From: Micromonospora mirobrigensis
GTDB lineage: Bacteria; Actinomycetota; Actinomycetes; Mycobacteriales; Micromonosporaceae
Assembly (NCBI RefSeq): GCF_900091555.1
Contig: NZ_FMCX01000002.1
Coordinates: 248,001 to 312,000, forward strand
Reading direction: 5' to 3'
Length of the DNA stretch: 64,000 nt
This document shows positions 1-8,676 of the stretch, piece by piece. The stretch's first letter is position 1. Each line of letters starts with the position of its first letter. The translations under genes were made by a program, and so were the position numbers. The notes beneath the pieces were generated by a model. It was not told the DNA's origin, did no database searches, and saw only the letters and a list, made by a program, of their open reading frames with translations.

Positions 1-287
1 AGGGACGGGCGGTCCTTGCGGGGCTGTTTGAAGGCGTCGTAGAGGTCGTCGATGTCCTGGCGGACCGGTGGACGCCGGCCGACGTCCCGGACCAGCCAGA
101 GCTCCTCCTGGTTGCCCACGTGGGCGAGGTCCCAGACCAGCGGCGACATCAGCGGTGAGTGCTGCCGCACCAGGTCCGCGTCGTCCACCGCGTCGGTCAG
201 CAGGGCGGTCCGCTCCCGGGTACGCCCCAGCTCCGTCGCGATCCGGCCGCGCAGCCGCTCGGCCTCCGGTTGGTCGGTGATGGTCAC
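1..287 (-). CDS. egtB: EgtB, hercynine oxygenase (ergothioneine synthesis), C-terminus outside window
   Basis: Only the first 95 residues lie in the window. They carry the DinB-like N-terminal part of the iron(II)-dependent sulfoxide synthase that joins gamma-glutamylcysteine (or cysteine) to hercynine. The recognisable stretch is HSPLMSPLVWDLAHVGNQEE, followed by LWLVRDVG and IDDLYDAF; its His residues belong to the iron-binding DinB fold. The GTG start at 287 overlaps the egtA stop codon (GTGA), so the two genes are translationally coupled. The neighbour egtA, which makes the gamma-glutamylcysteine donor, confirms the pathway. The formylglycine-generating-enzyme-like C-terminal domain, and probably egtC and egtD, should follow to the left of the window. 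Confidence 0.92.
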   Translation of the reverse strand, partial: MTITDQPEAERLRGRIATELGRTRERTALLTDAVDDADLVRQHSPLMSPLVWDLAHVGNQEELWLVRDVGRRPPVRQDIDDLYDAFKQPRKDRPS

Positions 288-1513
288 CGCAGTCCCCTCT
301 CCGCGGCGGCGAGCCGCCGCCGGATCCCTCGGCTGGTCTCCTCGTGCACGTCGGCGGGCAGGTGCAGTCTCGGCAGCGCGGACAGCGCCAGCTCGAACAG
401 CGCCGCGGCGGCCCGGGCCAGCGGCGGGTCGGACAGCCCGTAGCGGGCGGCGGCGTGCCACCGGTCGCCGACCGGACCGGCGGCGTCGAGAGCCGCGGCG
501 ACCGTGCCGGGCTCGGCGAACAGCGCCGTCAGCACCGCGAGGGGGATCCGCCAGTCCCGGTCGGGCTGGGCGTCGAGGTAGCGGATCTCCAGGTAGCCGC
601 GGGGGCGTACCGGTGGGAACAGGGTGCTGACGTGGTAGTCCAGGTCGTCGGTGGTGGGTGGCCGGGGCAGCGCGCCGTCGATCCAGTCGGCGAAGGTCAC
701 CCCGGCCGGCGGGGTCCAGTCGGGGCCGGCGCCCCGCACGCACAGCAGCGGCGCGGCCAGCACGTACTCCGTCCAGGCGGCGACGGGATCCCGGTCGGCG
801 CGGTGCGGTGACCAGACCGGCCGGGTCCGGGCCGGGTCGATGGCCAGCCAGGCGGCCATCCGGGCCGACGCCCATCCGGTCCGGCGGCCGGCGTGCCGGT
901 CGGCGGTGGCGAACGCGGCGAGCAGCGGCGGGCCGACCGCGTGCACCGCCGCCCACCGGACCGGCAGCTCCGCCGCCTCCCCCGCGTCGAGGCAGACCTG
1001 GAGGCCGGCGGTGCTGTACATCATGGTGCGGCCGGCCGGGCCGCGGCGGTCGAACACGCATCGCATGGCCCGGTAGCGGGGAGTCTCGACCACCGGCCGC
1101 GGGACCCGCCAGGGGTCGATGCCGGTGCCGCCGAGGACCAGTCCGGCCGCATCCAGCAGGCCGGTCAACTGGTCGATGTCCCCCTCGGTGGCGCTGATCA
1201 GCGCGGCGACCGAGGGTCGCGGTGGGGTGGAGATCTCCACCTGCCCGCCGGGCTCCACCGTCACGGCCCCGCCGTGGGCCAGTGGCTCCGCCGGACTGCC
1301 ACCGTCGAGCGTGGTCGGGCTGTGCCGCCCCAGCGCCCGGCGGAGCCGGTCCCGATCCACCGGGCGCGCCGGGTCGGCGGCGTCGTGCACGGTCCATTCC
1401 AGTTCCACGCCGGTGTGCACCGGCGGCCCGGTCTTGAAGCAGATCCGGGCGAGGTGACTGGCGGCGGTGTCCGCCTCCCGCAGGACGGGCCGGTCCAGCT
1501 CGGGCATCGTCAC
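284..1513 (-). CDS. egtA: EgtA, glutamate-cysteine ligase of ergothioneine synthesis
   Basis: The product is about 409 aa and cytoplasmic. It condenses glutamate and cysteine with ATP to gamma-glutamylcysteine, the substrate of EgtB. Family features include TGVELEWTVHD near residue 35, GGQVEISTPP in the glutamate-binding region, RTMMYSTAGLQVCLDAG, and the C-terminal RGYLEIRYLDAQPD. I take GTG at 1513 because a GGGGGAGGAG ribosome-binding site lies about 11 bases upstream. An ATG two codons later (1507) is the alternative. The 3' end overlaps egtB by four bases. The function is clear from sequence and context; only the exact start is uncertain. Confidence 0.93.
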   Translation of the reverse strand: MTMPELDRPVLREADTAASHLARICFKTGPPVHTGVELEWTVHDAADPARPVDRDRLRRALGRHSPTTLDGGSPAEPLAHGGAVTVEPGGQVEISTPPRPSVAALISATEGDIDQLTGLLDAAGLVLGGTGIDPWRVPRPVVETPRYRAMRCVFDRRGPAGRTMMYSTAGLQVCLDAGEAAELPVRWAAVHAVGPPLLAAFATADRHAGRRTGWASARMAAWLAIDPARTRPVWSPHRADRDPVAAWTEYVLAAPLLCVRGAGPDWTPPAGVTFADWIDGALPRPPTTDDLDYHVSTLFPPVRPRGYLEIRYLDAQPDRDWRIPLAVLTALFAEPGTVAAALDAAGPVGDRWHAAARYGLSDPPLARAAAALFELALSALPRLHLPADVHEETSRGIRRRLAAAERGLR

Positions 1514-1698
1514 CAACGGTCCGGCTCCTCCCCCGCGCTGGGTCCGCCTCTGCCGTCGGGCGCCACCCATCGTCGCCGGGGGCGGTGTCCGCGGTCTCAC
1601 CATCTTCTGTCTAGCAGACGAATTTCGCCGGCCGGGCTGGACGGGTTTTTGTCCGGGTCGGTCGGCCGGGGTGGCCCGGCCCGTCGGCCCGCGCGGGC

Positions 1699-2610
1699 TC
1701 AGTCGGTGCGGCGGGCGGTCGGCTGGGCGCCGGCGGTGGACTCCGGCCCGGCGGGACGGGTGGCGGGGGCGGACGCCGCGCGGGTGGCCCGGGCCGACGG
1801 GCCGGTGGCCGGCTTCGACCGGTGCGGGGAGGCGCCCGGGGCGGGTGCGGTGCGGTGCGGTGTGCCACCGGGCGCCGGCGAGGTGCGGTCCGGCCCCGGG
1901 GTGCCGTCCCCGCCGGAGGGCGGGACCATCTGCCGGCAGTACCCGTCGACCCGCTCGGCGCCGCCGGCCGCCTCGACCAGGGGCCGGAACCCCGGGGTGC
2001 GCAGCACGGTGACCCGCTGCCCGGCCGGCTTGGCCAGGTAGGCCCGGCACAGGCCGGAGACCTGGGCCGGGGTGGGTCGGACACCGCCACCGGGCGCTCC
2101 CGGCGTCGGGCCGGCGCCCGGCGTGGGAGTGGGCGTGGGGGTACCGGAACCAGGTCCGGATCCGGTGCCGGTGCCGGGCCCGGTGCCGGGCCTGGTGCCG
2201 GTGCCGGTGGGCGAGGACCCGCCGGTCGGGCCGGGGCCGGCCCCGGAGGTGCCCGGCCGGGGTGTCGGGTCGTCCTGCCGATCCAGGGTCACGGCCGCGA
2301 ACGCCGCGCCGGCTGTCGCGGTGGCGGCGACCCCGGCGATCCAGGCCAACGCGCCGGTGGTCAGCCGCCGGCCGGTCGTCCGCGTCGGCGCGGGCGCCGG
2401 TGCGGCCCGGGCCGCGCGGAAGGCGGCCAGCGCCTGCTCCTCCCCGGCCAGTTCCCCCGGACGCGGGGGTGCCGCGGCGGCGGCGAGCAGCCGGGCCAGC
2501 GGGTCGGCGGGCGTCGCCGGGCGCGGGGTCGCCGCACCGTCGAGCAGCCGCTCGCTCTCGTCGCGGTCGACGGGTCGGTCGGACCGGTCGGGCCGACGCG
2601 GAAAGATCAT
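1699..2610 (-). CDS. single-pass membrane protein, probable partner of the ECF sigma factor
   Basis: The product is about 303 aa. An N-terminal cytoplasmic part of about 100 residues is followed by one membrane segment (TGALAWIAGVAATATAGAAF). A Pro/Thr/Gly-rich linker (GTGTRPGTGPGTGTGSGPGS and similar) comes next. A small outer domain then carries two cysteines in GLCRAYLAKPAGQR and VDGYCRQMV. The tail is again low complexity. The gene sits 16 bases downstream of the sigma factor gene, the usual position for a sigma regulator. The N-terminal part could bind sigma, but I see no zinc anti-sigma HxxxCxxC motif, so 'anti-sigma factor' is inference. ATG 2610 is chosen for the GAGGGG seven bases upstream; GTG 2625 is possible. 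Confidence 0.75.
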   Translation of the reverse strand: MIFPRRPDRSDRPVDRDESERLLDGAATPRPATPADPLARLLAAAAAPPRPGELAGEEQALAAFRAARAAPAPAPTRTTGRRLTTGALAWIAGVAATATAGAAFAAVTLDRQDDPTPRPGTSGAGPGPTGGSSPTGTGTRPGTGPGTGTGSGPGSGTPTPTPTPGAGPTPGAPGGGVRPTPAQVSGLCRAYLAKPAGQRVTVLRTPGFRPLVEAAGGAERVDGYCRQMVPPSGGDGTPGPDRTSPAPGGTPHRTAPAPGASPHRSKPATGPSARATRAASAPATRPAGPESTAGAQPTARRTD

Positions 2611-2626
2611 CCGGAATCCCCTCACC

Positions 2627-3265
2627 TCAGCCGTCCGCCGGTTCGGCCCGCGAGGTGTCGGGCGCCTGCCGGCCCCGGCCGCTGCGCGGCCGAGGGGGCG
2701 CCCCCTCGGCCGTGGCGGGCGGTGGGGACTGGTCGTGTCGTTCCATCATCGCGGCGAGCCGGCGCAGGCCACGGTGGGCGGCGGTGCGCACGGCCCCGGG
2801 TCGGCGGCCCAGCACCCGGCCGGCGGTCTGGGCGTCCAGCCCGATGACCGCGCGCAGCAGCACCGCCTCGGCCTCCCGCGGGGGCAGGGTGGCGATCATG
2901 GCCAGCGCCGACTCGGTGCCGATCGTCTCGCCGGCCCGCTCCTCGGTGTCGGCGTCCCCGGCCAGCTCACTGAGCGCCTGCACCGGCACCGGCAGCGAGG
3001 GGCGCCGGCGCTGGCGGCGCAGATGGTCCATCGCCCGGTTGCGGGCGATGGTCACCGTCCAGGCGCGGAACTCGCCCCCGGCGAAGGTCGGCAGGTCGCG
3101 GGAGATCTGCAACCACGCCTCCGAGGCGACGTCCTCGGCATCCACGCCGACCAGCGCGGTCAGGTAGCGCAGCAGGCCCGGCTGGAGACTGCGGTAGAGG
3201 AAGCGGAACGCCTCCTCGTCCCCGGCCTGAGCGGCGGTGACGGCCTCGTTCAGCTCACCGGTCAT
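2627..3265 (-). CDS. ECF-type RNA polymerase sigma factor
   Basis: The product is 212 aa. Region 2 runs from EAFRFLYRSLQPGLLRYLTA to RAWTVTIARNRAMDHLRRQRR, the classic sigma-2 helix that binds the -10 element. Region 4 is TLPPREAEAVLLRAVIGLDA followed by the helix-turn-helix AGRVLGRRPGAVRTAAHRGLRRL. The protein should direct core polymerase to a stress or envelope regulon. A basic, proline-rich tail of about 35 residues after region 4 is longer than in minimal ECF factors. The next gene, 16 bases downstream, encodes a membrane protein that probably controls it. The 538-base upstream gap must hold its promoter, but I could not identify a convincing autoregulated -35/-10 pair. Confidence 0.9.
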   Translation of the reverse strand: MTGELNEAVTAAQAGDEEAFRFLYRSLQPGLLRYLTALVGVDAEDVASEAWLQISRDLPTFAGGEFRAWTVTIARNRAMDHLRRQRRRPSLPVPVQALSELAGDADTEERAGETIGTESALAMIATLPPREAEAVLLRAVIGLDAQTAGRVLGRRPGAVRTAAHRGLRRLAAMMERHDQSPPPATAEGAPPRPRSGRGRQAPDTSRAEPADG

Positions 3266-3803
3266 GGAGCCGCCGTCCCGGCCGTGACGCGGCGGTCCGG
3301 TCCGACGCCGTGCGCCACCGGACGCACGGTCCCGGTTCCCAGCACCACCTTCAGCCCCCCGCTGACCTGATCACCCCCGACGTCGTCCGCCCGGGCGACA
3401 GGTGCGTCGCCCGGCACCGGGCACGGCCGGCGTCGGGCACGGCGTACCGGAGCCGTGGGGTCGGCCCGAGCCGCGCTAACGGTAGGAGCGCACGCGGACG
3501 GGAACAAGCCACCGCAACGCCAGCCGGGAGTGACATATCTCAACTTGCGCGTACGGGGTGTCGCCGTAACGAACGATGGTCCGTTGACGCTCCGTCGCGT
3601 ACGCCCCCCGGACCGGCTCAGTCGGAATGACCGTTGTGCCTGCGCAACGGCCCCCTTGATCGATTTGCGTTACCACTCGCCTGCACGCGGTGACAGACTA
3701 GCCGTGGCGTCAAGGGGCGCCGGAAACCGTCCGGTCCCGCCCGTCGGCCCGTCACCGAGACGCTGGCACATCCTTTTCGCCGACGCTGGGTACCGTAGTC
3801 CCC
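3266..3803. other. 538-base intergenic region between the divergent sigma-factor and kinase genes
   Basis: I see no supported gene here; the short reading frames lack ribosome-binding sites and recognisable products. Base composition is somewhat lower in GC than in the flanking genes, especially 3530-3680. An 18-base gapped palindrome, AACGAACGATGGTCCGTT (3568-3585, pattern AACGnACnATnGTnCGTT), could be a repressor site. The kinase -10 box lies at the right edge. Confidence 0.6.
3791..3796 (+). promoter_or_regulatory. -10 box (TACCGT) of the kinase gene, leaderless start
   Basis: TACCGT ends seven bases before the GTG at 3804, and no ribosome-binding site fits between them. Transcription should therefore begin at or next to the start codon. 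No good -35 hexamer is visible. Confidence 0.5.
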
Positions 3804-5246
3804 GTGTTGTCTTCGGGAGTCGTGCTCAGCGGTCGGTACCGCCTGGACGAACGTGTCGCCACCGGCGGCATGGGTGACGTCTGGCGCGCCACCGACCAGG
3901 TGCTCGGGCGCCAGGTCGCCGTAAAGGTCCTGCTCCCGGCGCTGGTGTCCGACCCCGACTTCATCGCCCGCTTCCGGGCCGAGGCCCGGATCATGGCGGC
4001 GCTGCGCAACCCCGGCATCGTGCAGGTCTTCGACAGCGGCGAGGACCAGCTCCCCGACGGCGCCCGGGCCGACTACCTGGTCATGGAGTTCGTCGAGGGC
4101 GAGCCGCTGTCCCGGCGGATCGAGGCCGCCGGCCGGCTCGGCGTGGCCGAGACCATGTCGGTGGTGGCCCAGGCTGCGCAGGCGTTGCACGCCGCGCACG
4201 CCGGCGGGATCGTGCACCGGGACGTCAAGCCGAGCAACCTGCTGGTGCAGGAGGACGGCACCGTCGTCCTGGTCGACTTCGGCGTCGCCCGGTCGACCAA
4301 CGTCACCAGCATCACCAGCACCAACGCGGTACCTGGCACCGCGCTCTACATGGCGCCCGAGCAGGCCTCCGGCCGTCCCGTCTCGGGCGCGACGGACATC
4401 TACGCCCTCGGCGCGGTGGCCTTCTGCTGCCTGACCGGCGGCCCGCCCTTCACCGGGGAGAACCCGCTCCAGGTCGCCGTGCGGCACCTGGACGACGAGC
4501 CGCCGCCGCTGCCGGACGAGATCCCGGCGCCGGTGCGGGACCTGGTGACCCGGGCCCTCGCCAAGGATCCCGCCGATCGCTTCGCCACCGGCGCCGCGAT
4601 GGCCGAGGCCGCCCGGGCCGCCGTGGGCGACCCGTCCGCGCCGACCACCGTGGCGGCGGTTCCGCTGCGCGGGGCCACCGGCACCACCCGCGACGACATT
4701 CCGGCCGTCCCGGCCGGCGCCACCGTGGCGGGCCCGGCGAACCGTCGACTCCGGCGCGGCCCGCTGGTCGGGGCGGTGGCCGCGGTGGTGCTCGCCATGG
4801 CGAGCCTCGCCGCCGCGCTGAGCGCCATGAATCCGCCCGACGGCGAGAAGGCGGTTGACATCCGGAGCACGACGCCCGCGACGGCGCCCAGCGGCGAACC
4901 GGCCCCACCCCGGCAGGGCGGCGGCGGGAACGCCGAGGACGAGGTGGTCCAGCCGATCGGCCGGCCGGGCGGCGGCGGCTACAACCGGCCCACCGGGGCC
5001 ACCAGCGGATCGCCCCGACCCACGACGTCCACCAGCGCCTCGCCCTCGCCGAGCGCGTCCAGCGCGCCGGCGACGCCGTCCCCCACCACCACGACCAGCG
5101 CCCCGGAGCCGACCGTCACCAGCACCTCCCCGGCCGCCCCGGTCGACCCGGTGCCGACCACGACCGAGCCGACCGTCACCACCGAGCCGGTGCCGACCGA
5201 CCCGCCGGCGCCGACCGACCCGCCGGTCGAGCCGCCGACCGGCTGA
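3804..5246 (+). CDS. transmembrane Ser/Thr protein kinase (PknB-like kinase domain)
   Basis: The product is 480 aa. Residues 11-275 form a complete Hanks-type kinase: glycine loop VATGGMGDVWRA (18-29), ATP lysine K41 in VAVKV, HRDVKPSNLL with catalytic D140, DFG (158-160), MAPEQ, and DIYALGAVAF. One membrane helix follows near residues 315-338 (GPLVGAVAAVVLAMASLAAA). The outer part is about 140 residues of Ser/Thr/Pro-rich low complexity and contains no PASTA repeats, so it differs from PknB itself. It probably phosphorylates cytoplasmic targets in response to an envelope signal. The low-complexity tail may be glycosylated or may span the wall. The gene is monocistronic, with a GTG start seven bases after a -10 box. 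Confidence 0.93.
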   Translation: MLSSGVVLSGRYRLDERVATGGMGDVWRATDQVLGRQVAVKVLLPALVSDPDFIARFRAEARIMAALRNPGIVQVFDSGEDQLPDGARADYLVMEFVEGEPLSRRIEAAGRLGVAETMSVVAQAAQALHAAHAGGIVHRDVKPSNLLVQEDGTVVLVDFGVARSTNVTSITSTNAVPGTALYMAPEQASGRPVSGATDIYALGAVAFCCLTGGPPFTGENPLQVAVRHLDDEPPPLPDEIPAPVRDLVTRALAKDPADRFATGAAMAEAARAAVGDPSAPTTVAAVPLRGATGTTRDDIPAVPAGATVAGPANRRLRRGPLVGAVAAVVLAMASLAAALSAMNPPDGEKAVDIRSTTPATAPSGEPAPPRQGGGGNAEDEVVQPIGRPGGGGYNRPTGATSGSPRPTTSTSASPSPSASSAPATPSPTTTTSAPEPTVTSTSPAAPVDPVPTTTEPTVTTEPVPTDPPAPTDPPVEPPTG

Positions 5247-5277
5247 CCCGGTCCGCCGGGCCGGGCCGGGCCGGGGT

Positions 5278-7848
5278 TCACTCCGCGCCGAGCGCGGCCA
5301 CCACCGGTCGGGCCAGCGCCCGCCGGGCGGGCAGCACCGAGGCGGCCACGGCCGCCAGGAGCGCCGCACCGACCAGCAGCCCCAACCGACCCCACGGCAG
5401 GGTCAGCGTGAAGCCGCCGGCGATCCGGGCCAGCGCGCCCATCGCGGCGCCGGCCACCAGCCCGCCCAGCGCGACGCCGAGCAGCGCCCCGGCCGCCGCC
5501 GTCAGCGCCGCCTCCAAAACCAGCAGGAGGCGCAGCCGGCTCCGGCTCAGCCCCACCGCCCGCAGCACGGCGTGCTCGCGGGCCCGTTCCAGCACCGACA
5601 GGCCGAGGGTGTTGGCCACCCCGACCAGCGCGATCACCACGGCCAGGCCGAGCAGCACCGTGACCAGCCCGAGCAGCATGTCGACGGTGCCGGTGAGCAT
5701 CCGCTTGTAGGCCGCCCGGTCCAGCAGGTTGACCGTCGGGTACGCCCGCAGCACCTGCTCGATCGCCGCCCGCGCCCGGTACGCCGGCACGCCGGCCGCC
5801 GGCTGCACCTCGGTCAGGAAGCCGCGCTCGGTGGGAAACAGGGCCGCGAAGTCGGCGTCCGGCAGCTCCACGACGTGACCGGCGCGGACCCCGCGCATGC
5901 CGCCGAGCGAATCACCGTCGGCCACCACCGCCGCCACCTCGAACCGCCGACCGGCGACGCCCACCGACGACCCGTCCGTCCACCCCCGTTCCCGGGCCAG
6001 TTCCCGGTGCACCAGCACCCGCCCGGGCCTCAGGTCGGTCCGGCTGCCCTCGATCACCGCACCGGCCGACCGGGCGACCAGCGCCGGGTGGACGGCGCGG
6101 ACCTCGACGCCGTCGACGACCCGGCTGCGCTGCTCGTGCACCACGCCCAGCTCGGGGCGGGCGGCCAACGCGGCGGTGACCCCGGCGGGCAGGTCGCTGC
6201 CGATCCCGGTGACCAGGTAGTCGACCCCGATCCGGGAATCCACGGCACGCTCGATGCTCGCCTTGACGCTGGCCGCACCGACGACGAACGCCGACACCAG
6301 GGCCACCCCGACGACCAGCGCGCCGGCGGTGGCGGCGGTGCGCCGCGGGTTGCGTACCGCGTCGGCCACGGCGAGCGTCGCGGTGGCGCCCAGCAGGGAC
6401 CGCAGCGGCAGGGCGCAGAGCCGCACCAGGGCGGGCACCAGCAGCGGGCCGTACAGCACGACGCCCAGGAAGGTGAGGATCCCGCCGGCCGCGACGAGGA
6501 GGACCTGCCCGAGGGCGACCGCCGCCGCGAGCGCTCCGCCACCGGCGGCGAGGACGACCGCGCCCGCCACCAGCCGGACGCGGCCGGGACGGCGGGCGGG
6601 GGCGAGCGCTCCGTCGGTGAGCGCGGCCACCGGCGGCACCCGGCTGCCCTGCCAGGCCGGCAGCGCCGCCGCCACCAGGGTGGTCACCGTTCCCACGGAC
6701 AGGCACGCCAGCACCGTCGACGGCCGCACCGCGACGGCCCCGCCCGACCCGGCGGGCAGGTCGAGCGCCGCGCCGACCCACCGAAGGACGACCGCCAGCC
6801 CGACCCCGGCCAGCACCCCGAGCGCCGAGGAGAGCAGCCCCAGCACCCCGGCCTCCAGCAGCGCCGCCCGGAACAGCTGGCCCCGACCGGCGCCCACCAC
6901 CCGCAGCAGGGCGGTGCGCCGGGTCCGCTGGGCCAGCACGATGGTGAAGGTGTTGGCGATGACGAAGGCGGCCACCACCACCGCCACGGCGGCGAAGGCC
7001 AGCAGCACCATGGAGAACTGGCGTACGTCCCGGACGGCCTCCGCCACCGCGGCGTCGAGGATCTGCTGGCGGGTCCGGACGGTGCCCGCCGCGCCCACCG
7101 CGTCGGCCACCCGGGCGGTCAGGGCGGCGGTGGGCGTACCCGGCGCGGCGGCCACCAGGATCCGGCCGTAGCCGGCCGCCCCGGTGGCCGCCAGGGCATC
7201 GGCGCCGACCAGGCCGATGAACGGACCACCGACGTCGCGGACGCTGCCGGCCACGTCGACCGTGCCGACCAGGGTGTACGCCCGGGCCGCGCCGCCACCC
7301 CCGCCGACCCGGACCGGGGCGCCGAGCCGGAACCCCTGCCGGGCCACCGTCGGCGCGTCGAGCACCACCTCCCCCGGGCGACCGGGCAACCGGCCGGCCA
7401 CCACGTCGTACGAGCGCAGGGCCGGTTCGGTGGGCACGGCGACGAGCAGCGCGTAGCCGAGCACCGGCCGCCCGTCGGCGCCGAGCAGGCCGCCCTGGGC
7501 GGTCAGCTCCCCCGCCGCGGCGGCCACCCCGGGCACCGCCCGCACCCGGTCCAGCAGCGCCGGTGGCAGGGCGGTGGTCCCGGCGTACACCCCGAGGTCG
7601 GTGTGCCGGTCGAAGGCGCCGGCCCGGGCGTACGCCCCGGCGCGCATCCCGTCGGTGACCATCAGCGTGCCGGCCAGGAAGGCGACGCCGAGCACGACGG
7701 CGAGCGCGCAGAGCGCCGACCGGGACGCCTCGGCCCGCAGCGTGCGCAGGGTGACCCGGAGCAGGCCGGTCGGCGGCGCGACGCGGCCCCGACGGCCCGG
7801 GCGCGCGGGCGACCCCGGGGCGGCGGGCGGGGCTGGTGGAACGGACAT
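5278..7848 (-). CDS. FtsX/MacB-type ABC transporter permease
   Basis: The product is about 856 aa. The N-terminal helix (SALCALAVVLGVAFLAGTLMV) is followed by a large outer domain, three membrane helices (VLLAFAAVAVVVAAFVIANT and next two), a central pair, a second outer domain and three C-terminal helices. This is the duplicated FtsX layout of permeases that move lipophilic molecules, peptides or lipoproteins with a LolD/MacB-type ATPase. No ATPase gene adjoins it, which is unusual. The start MSVPPAPPAAPG is preceded by GGGGG at a suitable distance. A TAGCGT box at 7888-7893 could give its own transcript. The two-component genes lie just upstream on the same strand, so response-regulator control is likely. 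Confidence 0.9.
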   Translation of the reverse strand: MSVPPAPPAAPGSPARPGRRGRVAPPTGLLRVTLRTLRAEASRSALCALAVVLGVAFLAGTLMVTDGMRAGAYARAGAFDRHTDLGVYAGTTALPPALLDRVRAVPGVAAAAGELTAQGGLLGADGRPVLGYALLVAVPTEPALRSYDVVAGRLPGRPGEVVLDAPTVARQGFRLGAPVRVGGGGGAARAYTLVGTVDVAGSVRDVGGPFIGLVGADALAATGAAGYGRILVAAAPGTPTAALTARVADAVGAAGTVRTRQQILDAAVAEAVRDVRQFSMVLLAFAAVAVVVAAFVIANTFTIVLAQRTRRTALLRVVGAGRGQLFRAALLEAGVLGLLSSALGVLAGVGLAVVLRWVGAALDLPAGSGGAVAVRPSTVLACLSVGTVTTLVAAALPAWQGSRVPPVAALTDGALAPARRPGRVRLVAGAVVLAAGGGALAAAVALGQVLLVAAGGILTFLGVVLYGPLLVPALVRLCALPLRSLLGATATLAVADAVRNPRRTAATAGALVVGVALVSAFVVGAASVKASIERAVDSRIGVDYLVTGIGSDLPAGVTAALAARPELGVVHEQRSRVVDGVEVRAVHPALVARSAGAVIEGSRTDLRPGRVLVHRELARERGWTDGSSVGVAGRRFEVAAVVADGDSLGGMRGVRAGHVVELPDADFAALFPTERGFLTEVQPAAGVPAYRARAAIEQVLRAYPTVNLLDRAAYKRMLTGTVDMLLGLVTVLLGLAVVIALVGVANTLGLSVLERAREHAVLRAVGLSRSRLRLLLVLEAALTAAAGALLGVALGGLVAGAAMGALARIAGGFTLTLPWGRLGLLVGAALLAAVAASVLPARRALARPVVAALGAE

Positions 7849-7969
7849 CGGTCGACCCCCGTGCGGTCGGTGACAGGACGTCTCCGACGCTAGGGACGCC
7901 CGCACCGACGCCGCGTCCGTCCGCCGGGGCGGGCCGACTCCGCCCCGGGTCGCCCCCGACCGGGCCGTC

Positions 7970-8012
7970 CCCTACGCCCCAGGTCGTAGGGCGGCTCGGC
8001 GTAGGGCGGCTC
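7970..8012 (-). promoter_or_regulatory. probable response-regulator binding site upstream of the permease
   Basis: CCCTACG (7970-7976) and CGTAGGG (7985-7991) form a perfect seven-base inverted repeat with an eight-base spacer. A further direct copy of CGTAGGGCGGCTC (7985-7997) follows at 8000-8012. The element lies about 80 bases upstream of a TAGCGT -10 box for the permease and next to the response regulator gene. NarL-type regulators typically bind short inverted repeats of this form. The link to this particular regulator is inferred. Confidence 0.5.
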
Positions 8013-8676
8013 AGCCGCCCGGGACCACCAGTCCGCTCTCGTACGCCAGCACCACCACCTGCACCCGGTCGCGCAGCCGCAGCTTGGCCAGGATCCGCCC
8101 GACGTGGGTCTTCACCGTCGCCTCGGCGACGTGCACCCGGGCGGCGATCTCCGCGTTGGACAGGCCCTCCGCCACCAGCAGCAGCACCTCCCGTTCCCGG
8201 TCGGTGAGCAGGGCCAGCCGCGGGTCCTCGGCCGGCCCCGGGCCGAGCTGGCCGGCGAACCGGTCGAGCAGGCGGCGGGTGATCGGCGGCGCGACGACCG
8301 AGTCGCCGGCGGCGACCACCCGGATCGCGGCGAGCAGCTCCTCCGGCGGCACGTTCTTGAGCAGGAAGCCGCTCGCCCCGGCCCGCAGCGCGGCGAAGGC
8401 GTCCGCCTCGGTGTCGAAGGTGGTGAGCACCAGCACCCGCGGCGGGCCGGCCGGCCGGTCGAGGCAGATCCGCCGGGTCGCCTCCACCCCGTCCATGGTG
8501 GGCATGCGCACGTCCATCACCACCAGGTCGGGGCGGGTCCGCTCGACCACCCGCAGCGCGTCGGCGCCGTCGATCGCCTCGCCGACCACCTCCAGGTCGG
8601 GTTGGGAGTCCAGCACCATCCGGAAGCCGGCCCGGACCAGCGCCTGGTCGTCCGCGATCACGATCCGTACCGTCAT
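8011..8676 (-). CDS. NarL/LuxR-family response regulator
   Basis: The product is 221 aa. The receiver domain has acidic D9-D10, phospho-acceptor D55 in LVVMDVRMPTMDG, the conserved Thr in VLVLTTFD, and Lys in GFLLKNVPPEEL. The C-terminal LuxR helix-turn-helix is LTDREREVLLLVAEGLSNAE followed by VHVAEATVKTHVGRIL. The start ATG at 8676 overlaps the kinase stop (ATGA), so kinase and regulator are made together. Its probable target is the FtsX-type permease downstream, separated by a CCTACG/CGTAGG dyad. No output other than DNA binding is apparent. Confidence 0.95.
   Translation of the reverse strand: MTVRIVIADDQALVRAGFRMVLDSQPDLEVVGEAIDGADALRVVERTRPDLVVMDVRMPTMDGVEATRRICLDRPAGPPRVLVLTTFDTEADAFAALRAGASGFLLKNVPPEELLAAIRVVAAGDSVVAPPITRRLLDRFAGQLGPGPAEDPRLALLTDREREVLLLVAEGLSNAEIAARVHVAEATVKTHVGRILAKLRLRDRVQVVVLAYESGLVVPGG

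Noticed and set aside
3334..3340. GGGAACC on the minus strand upstream of the ECF gene as an autoregulated ECF promoter
   Set aside because: No fitting -10 element at 16-17 bases; such heptamers are frequent in GC-rich DNA.
3584..3612. TTGACG as -35 of a kinase promoter
   Set aside because: No -10-like sequence at 16-19 bases downstream, and the kinase has a closer -10 box.
4855..7893. very long plus-strand open frame (about 1000 codons) opposite the permease gene
   Set aside because: It lies antisense to a clear FtsX permease. Its product is Arg/Gly/Gln/His-rich without domains, typical of GC-rich antisense frames.
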